Shown here: positions 58,599 through 64,000 of the stretch, piece after piece | Layout of the letters: each line of letters begins with the position of its first letter | Position numbering within the stretch: position 1 is the stretch's first letter | Assembly (NCBI GenBank): GCA_011032825.1 | Contig: JAADJZ010000011.1 | Location: 682,001 to 746,000 of the forward strand | Direction of reading: 5' to 3' | Length of the DNA stretch: 64,000 nt | Origin: Massariosphaeria phaeospora | Lineage: Eukaryota > Ascomycota > Dothideomycetes > Pleosporales | Made by a program: the position numbers and the translations under genes | Notes under the pieces: model-generated | Databases searched by the model: none | Told to the model about the DNA's origin: nothing | What the model saw: the letters and a program-made list of their open reading frames with translations, nothing else

Positions 58599-59396
58599 AT
58601 GAATCCCCGCCTCCCTGGTGACCAAGCCATTGCCGGTTACTGGGCCGCACCAGTACCCGAAGGGCGGTCATTCAACGCGCTACCAGGCATCGACCCTCTA
58701 CTCCGTCTCCTCCACACGCACAACAGCGCACAAGATGTCCGGGAAATCACCTGGCTAACAATGCACTTTGCGGCCGGTCTGGCAATCGAGGTCGCCTATC
58801 ACGACCTGGGTCTTGCGAACTACGAAGGGTTTCGACCGATCTGGCAAGAGTTTAGACCGTACTGGCGCGCAGTGTGCGTCACTTGCAAAGTGTCTAGGGA
58901 CCTGCAGCAGCTTCTGGCAGAATTGGACTTGTCGGATGCTTTCCGCAACATCCAGCTGGAAGCCCAATTCAACCGTCACCGCGGCTATGTAGATAAGCCG
59001 GCAATTGTCAAGGTGATGGCTAAGCAGGTCGCGCATCATTGTCCGGATGTCGTGGGGCTGCCTTATGTAAGCCTTCTAGAGGGTAGGACGGCGGCATTTG
59101 ACACCGCCGGCGGGAGTAACGTACATCGAGCCATGGGCTTTAGCATTGACATCGCCGCCATTTCCAATCAGTGCAGTCGTGCTGCAGCGCGCGAGGAGTG
59201 TGCGATCTGTTGCTATAGGCAAAACAGCACCACACTGCGGATCTGTGGTAATACTTTCTGTGAGGCATGTATCAATGTGTGGTTGAACGGCAGTGGCAGT
59301 CATGGAGCAACGGGTTCATGCCCTATTTGCCGAACCGACTTGACCGTTCCCCAGGCAGAAGTTCAGCAGTATCCCCGGTTAGAAGCTCAGCAGTAG
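58599..59396 (+). CDS. Small RING-finger protein, fifth copy in region
   Basis: One exon, 265 aa, from MNPRLPGDQAIAGYW. About 200 residues of unrecognised helical sequence precede a C-terminal RING: CAIC, CGNTFCEAC, CPIC. The ligand after the third Cys is Asn (CGN) where CGH is expected, so the second zinc site may be weak. Unlike the four minus-strand copies it has a Cys, not a His, at the fifth ligand, half the length and no CRxxIC tail, so it may be only a distant relative. A strong TATA box lies just upstream. E3 ligase activity is possible but less sure given the substitution. Confidence 0.82.
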   Translation: MNPRLPGDQAIAGYWAAPVPEGRSFNALPGIDPLLRLLHTHNSAQDVREITWLTMHFAAGLAIEVAYHDLGLANYEGFRPIWQEFRPYWRAVCVTCKVSRDLQQLLAELDLSDAFRNIQLEAQFNRHRGYVDKPAIVKVMAKQVAHHCPDVVGLPYVSLLEGRTAAFDTAGGSNVHRAMGFSIDIAAISNQCSRAAAREECAICCYRQNSTTLRICGNTFCEACINVWLNGSGSHGATGSCPICRTDLTVPQAEVQQYPRLEAQQ

Positions 59397-60066
59397 CTGC
59401 CATCTCGCGACATGCGGTATCTGCCTTTAGTCTTCAAGTATGTCAGTATGAGAGATGGTTTATCTCCAGTATGTTTCCAGATGTCGAAAAACACTCAGGT
59501 CCGCGCTAGTCTGAAAGTAGCAAGCGTCAAAGCTGACGTGAACCGGTCGCGCCCGTTACAGACGGAGCTCTACCCATCTCAGACCAGCTCGTATGACAGT
59601 TAACCTCATGCTGAAGGTGTGAAGTTAAACAATCAATCAACAGTTCTATCTATCCTCTCCATCCCCCGTCCAAACCCCCAGTGTGTTCACCTATCAACCA
59701 ATGAGGCACATCGGAATCATCATTATACCAATCAAGTGATCTCTACGTAACGCTTCCAAGCATGCCGTACCTTTCAATTCTCCTCCCCTCCCTATCACAA
59801 CCGCGCAATCCCGTCACAGTCCAACCTTCCACGGTCCTACTCCGCACAAAAGCACTGCCCACCTGTCATCCCACGCCACACCACGGTACAACCCCAACAT
59901 CAATTTATACCAGTCCGCGGTACCACTATATGTCCGCACTCCCATATCTGCGGTTCCTCTCCTGGAACTCAAGCTGTAACCCACCTTCCCCGCCTCCCGT
60001 TTTCAACGCCGTCGACGCATCCCTCGCCCTCGCCAACACACCTGCACCAACATCCTCACAACCACC
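59397..60066. promoter_or_regulatory. Intergenic, promoter of small membrane protein gene
   Basis: 670 bp. A plus frame at 59762-60070 overlaps the next start but is Pro/Ser-rich and looks like CT-rich leader rather than a gene. Confidence 0.5.
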
Positions 60067-60567
60067 ATGAACCCCAACCTCCACCCCTCGATCCTCAAAG
60101 CGCACGCCTCGCGCAAAGCCCGCACCGCGCTCACCAACCTACACCCCACGCAAATCTTCCTCGCGCTGCTCCTCCTGCTCCTCCTCGCCTCCTTCATCGC
60201 CTCGTTCCCGCTACTCGTACTCTTCGTGCCGAAGCACCTCTCCGTCGAGTATCCGCAATACGTCAACTGCGCCACATGCACAGAGCTATGTCAGAAGAAC
60301 CTAGAGCTGTGTCGGGACCAGAAGTGCTTTGAGCTGGATGCGGTAAGTGTTTGCGGTCTCGTTGGTGCAGTGTAGAGTAGTGGGGGAGACGCTTCTGGGG
60401 TTTGGCATATATATGGTTGCTGACGAGCTGAGCTGAACTGCGAGCAGACGACCAAGTATTTGAATAAATATGACGCGCTCGAACGTTGTTGGCCGTTGGA
60501 GGATGGGTTTGATGAGTGGGGATGGCGCAAGATGCGTGAGCATGCGTTGGATGCGGATCAGGAATGA
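60067..60567 (+). CDS. Small single-TM protein with cysteine motif
   Basis: Two exons (60067-60342, 60448-60567) join in phase 0 to 131 aa. A basic N-terminus precedes one long hydrophobic segment (IFLALLLLLLLASFIASF, residues 31-48, and on to about 55). Next is a cysteine patch, CATCTELC then LELCRDQKC, and a charged tail rich in Trp, Asp and Arg (DEWGWRKMREHALD). Basic residues before the segment suggest N-terminus in the cytosol and Cys-rich part in the lumen or outside (signal anchor). I do not recognise a family. The clean splice, phase and distinct composition support a real gene. Confidence 0.72.
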
Positions 60568-60957
60568 AGTACTGCAATCGATGGTCCGCCCTACGATACG
60601 ATACGATCGGCCCTGAATCTGCCCCTCGACGTCTCGGTGTATATCTTGGATCGGAGAAGCGGTGTCAAGAAGGCGATGGGAGGAGATATCGGCGGTCAGT
60701 ATCACGGAATTAGAGCTTTGTTCCCACATGCTAGTGGTTCGGTCGCTGTTCGGGTCAATGGCCAAGTTTAAGACTCTTGTCATGTACAATGTTTGTTGGA
60801 ACGGACGGATTAGATTATGCCCGTGGAAAGATAACTCACGAAATGATGAATTTATTTTGAATCACCAATCTTTATGTGGAACCGTAGCTTTCATTCTCTC
60901 GCACGTCGCAGCTCATCAAGAAGCTACAGCCATGCCGTCTTAACGAACTGCAGCGAC
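60568..60957. other. Intergenic, convergent 3' regions
   Basis: 390 bp between the convergent small membrane protein gene and the sugar transporter remnant. No gene seen. Confidence 0.5.
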
Positions 60958-62516
60958 CTACGCCCTTCTTCCCCCAGCACCATTCTCAAGCCTCATTTCT
61001 TCACCCACAGCCTCCCGCTTGACCCCGCCTGATCCAGAGACGCTCTGTCGCCGTATCTCCGCCTCATCCGTCTCCTCGTAGTTGATAAGAATCTCGCCGC
61101 GTTTTCCATACCGACGGGGCTCGTTGCGGGCTACGGATACTACGTCGAAGACGGAGGTTGTTTTATGGAAGATGGTGTCCATTTCTTCCAAGCTAACCAC
61201 CCTGTTAGTCCTCATGAAATAGTTTGAGAAGGTATGGGAATATCAGTGACGTACCTTCGATACGCAGTTTCCGGGTAAAAGAAGTACACCACCGGTACAA
61301 TGAACGCGTTGATGACAGCGAAAATGATGTAGGTTCGATACTGAATAGTCCCGAACGCGACCGGCGTCACCATAACGACCATGAACTGTGTGTATTAGCA
61401 CCCCGTCCTGCAGCCGCACACGATCGACTTACATTGAAGGCCCAATTCGCCGATGTACTGAGCGCATTCGCCGGCGCGCGAATCCTCAGCGGCACGATCT
61501 CTACAGGATATAACCACGACATGCCCAACCAGCCGATCGCAAAGAAGGTATTGAAAACGAACAGGAACGTAGCGGCCACGATGCCAGGCGCAGTGCCCTG
61601 GATCGATGTGGTGCCTGCAAGAATTGCCATGGAGCCTGCCATACCGGCTGCACCAAAGAGCATCAGAGACCGTCGGCCAAACTTCTCTATAGTGAAGACG
61701 GCGATCCAGGATGCCAGGAAGTATTCCGTCCCGTTGGCGGCTGCGAGGACGCGCGAGGTAAAGCCGTCTAGACCGATGTAGTTTTCAAATATCATCGGAG
61801 AGAAGTAGGTGATGAGGTTGATTCCAGATAGTTGCTGCAATGCCTGATTCGAGTATGCCAGAATGACGCGGTGCAAATGGCGGTTCTCATCCATTGTGAA
61901 GAGATCCCGGAAGGAGGTGTGAGTGGCTTCGAGGACCGTATCCTTGATTGCTGTGAATTCAGTGACGATATACGGATCCTCCCTGTAGCAGCGTAGCAGC
62001 ATTAGTCTGGTGAAATCAGAATTAACGAGTTGTCCTTACTTGGGTAAATCGCTCAGGGCAGCCAGAACCTCCTTAGCCTCATCTTCTTGCCCTTCAGAAT
62101 GAGCCATCTTGGCGACTCGGGTAACTCCAAGATAAACAGCAGGATGATGATAGCAAAAACAATCTGGAACGCAATGGGGAACCTCCAAGAGATACTGCTG
62201 GGCTCGAGAAACGAGAAACCGAGATCGAGCCAATACGACAAGCAAATACCGCCCGTAACTAGAGACCCTTCAATCATGACCATCATGCCTCGGCGGTGCG
62301 CTTTGCAGGTCTCGGGAAACGTACGTACGAACGATGGGAGCGTCAGCAGCCCGCCCATAACACCTTGGTCATAGCCAAATAGTCTTGAGATTTTTAGCAT
62401 GCGAACATTGTTTGAGTCTTCTCCGTAACTCACAGGAAATCTATGCCAGCAATGACACTGATCGCAACATTCAGCTTCGAGCCGGTGAGCCCAAAGAAGC
62501 GTTGGAACCCAAACAT
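60958..62516 (-). pseudogene. MFS sugar transporter, internally deleted and frameshifted
   Basis: Five exons on the minus strand (62516-62434, 62383-62040, 61982-61433, 61385-61255, 61192-60958). The opening IDFLLFGYDQGVMGGLLTLPSF is a typical fungal hexose transporter TM1. FVRTFPE is then fused directly to CKAHRRGMMVMIEG; the roughly 100 residues with TM2-4 and the GRR loop that family members carry here are missing, with the frame kept. PESPRWLILKG follows, and near 62085-62095 one base is missing: the continuation EDEAKEVLAALSDLPK lies in another frame and downstream splice phases close only if that base is added. The C-terminal half (QQLSGINLITYF, FGRRS, PVEIVPLRIRA, PETAYRSLEEMD) is intact. 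Likely a recent pseudogene; an assembly error could explain the frameshift but not the deletion. Confidence 0.83.
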
Positions 62517-64000
62517 GGCGCCGGCTGTGAGTGCTTGTCTTTCAACAAAGGGTATCTCGAAGCCAGCTTTCGAGATACAAACTGACGCGTCGAATCCGGT
62601 AAAGAAAGGAAAAGGTACAGGTAGCTTCTCACCAGAAAGCCGTGGACCTCGTCTTCAATATAAACGTTCCGAGTAAACCTCCGGTCCACAAAACCCCACC
62701 CATTAGACTACCACAACTCACATCCGAAACACAAAACACACGATCCTGGGAAACATACACTGCAATAAGTATTGCGCATCTAACAAATCCCCGGTGCGGA
62801 GAACCCTACAGGAACTGTTTCCTTCCGGCTGATCAGCAGCGAAGTGTTTTGTGGCCAGAGAGTGGCCCTGTTGCGATATGACGTTGCGCGTGCGGTTTGC
62901 CTAATGAGGGTATCCCGAGCCCGAGCCCGAGGTACTGAGTGGGGTTCTCTGCGAGCTCTTGAGGGGGACAGAAAAGGAATGTGGAGTATCACGAGAGACA
63001 TGCGCAGGTACACTCCTGAATAAAGAGCCCGCCTACAGTTCGATATGGTCGAATTCACTATCCAATCCAGCAGGTGCAAATCAATTCAGCGTCGAACCAC
63101 CCACCCCCTAGAAAATAATCCAATATGCTGACGTTCCGTATAATGGTAGGCGACTAGACCATGAAACAATACTCCCTATACTCGGATGTGAAGCGTTACG
63201 TAGCCGCAGCACGTTATACAGCAACTAGACATAGTAAGAGTTTCACCATGCTGTCTTTTTGTAATCAACACAGGCGTTTGGAAGCGCGTGCAACATCGTG
63301 TCCGTCGACATGTTAGATGACACCAAGCGTGAGAACGAGTGCACGAACGGAGTACCTGTTGGTAGCAGTTGATGCCATAAATAATACGACTAGCCTAGTT
63401 GTAGGTGTCTATTATCACCTAGTGTTTGATTATCCGAGGGATTTGGAAGAGAGTGTTTGACAAAAAGTGGAGAGGTTGAAACTTTGTTTCGTTTTGCAGA
63501 GGAGCGCACTGTGATCAGGGCTCTTCAACGTCAATAACGTAGCCTTGCAAATAGTTGCTATGCTGTCGCTAGGGAGACCTGGCTACCAGAGAGTAGCAGT
63601 TTATCCAGAGAAGAGTGAGGTAACCAAATCTATCGCAGAGGAAGGCCGGGAGGATGCAGGTGTGGTGCGGCGAGGCAACAGCAGCGCTGGGCAGCGGCGC
63701 GGCAGAAGACTTGTGCGACCAGTTTGCAGCGGCGAGGACGAGGATAGAGAGCGGGTGTTTGCATGCTGATAGATGAGGAAGAGATGAGGTGCAAGTCCCG
63801 AGATGAGGGAGCACTCTTAGCCAGCTCGGAAATAGAGTGGACCGTGGCGCGGCCGCAACTGGCAGGCACCACGCACCACTCCTGCCGCCGCCGCCGCCGC
63901 CCCTGGGGGGTCAGCTGGCGATGGCACCCGGGCGGCTACAAAGCAGCCGTGTCTCGACGCTCCCCGCCGCGCGCTGCTATTGTTGTCGTTGTCGTTGTCG
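62517..64000. other. Terminal intergenic region, no gene seen
   Basis: 1.48 kb to the window edge with no supported gene. From about 63640 it becomes GC-rich and purine/pyrimidine skewed, which often marks the leader of a gene; a start may lie just outside. A GCC-type triplet run (63886-63903) and a GTTGTC hexamer run at the very end are present. Confidence 0.5.
63980..64000. repeat. GTTGTC hexamer repeat at window edge
   Basis: At least three copies of GTTGTC/GTTGTCG run into the end of the window, so the full length is unknown. Confidence 0.7.

Noticed and set aside
1..64000. CRISPR arrays, bacterial operons and ribosome binding sites
   Set aside because: The window is eukaryotic nuclear DNA with spliceosomal introns; no regularly spaced direct repeats of CRISPR type were seen.

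Overview
The window is nuclear DNA of a filamentous ascomycete (Pezizomycotina). The evidence is intron-containing genes with 48-60 nt GT..AG introns, often carrying a CTAAC-type branch site, and typical families: Zn2Cys6 regulators, fungal P450s, rhodopsin-domain membrane proteins, an RTA1-type protein and a hybrid histidine kinase. A pogo-type transposon carries RIP-like C-to-T damage. Dothideomycetes is plausible but I cannot prove it. Gene models were built by joining reading frames at splice sites and checking phase at every junction; no transcript data were available.

Layout. 0-9.4 kb: a secreted GH18 chitinase, an AAA+ ATPase with a fungal N-terminal region (minus strand), a STAND-like protein with a degenerate P-loop, and a rhodopsin-domain membrane protein. 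9.4-14 kb: a gene-poor stretch ending in GC-rich heptamer repeats. 14-37.2 kb: a secondary-metabolism-like block with two related transcription factors in tandem (one fuses two C2H2 fingers to a Zn2Cys6 cluster), an MFS exporter, a secreted GMC oxidoreductase, three P450s and an SDR. No polyketide, peptide or terpene synthase is visible. 38.6-40 kb: a second rhodopsin-domain protein.

40.7-42.8 kb: a 2110-bp pogo-like element with perfect 51-bp terminal inverted repeats, a TA target duplication and three nonsense codons. 43.1-47.0 kb: a large hybrid histidine kinase (minus) with a GC-AG intron. 47.8-55.6 kb: four tandem, divergent RING-finger paralogs on the minus strand. A fifth RING protein lies on the plus strand at 58.6 kb, beyond an RTA1-like gene. 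60-62.5 kb: a small cysteine-bearing single-TM protein and a decayed MFS sugar transporter that has lost about three TM helices and carries a frameshift. The last 1.5 kb shows no gene.

How it fits together. The 14-37 kb block looks co-functional: two regulators, an efflux pump and five oxidoreductases acting on a small lipophilic substrate. CACGTGA sites recur in its intergenic regions. The RING array looks like a lineage-specific expanding family; the zinc ligands vary between copies, and two copies carry in-frame coding minisatellites.
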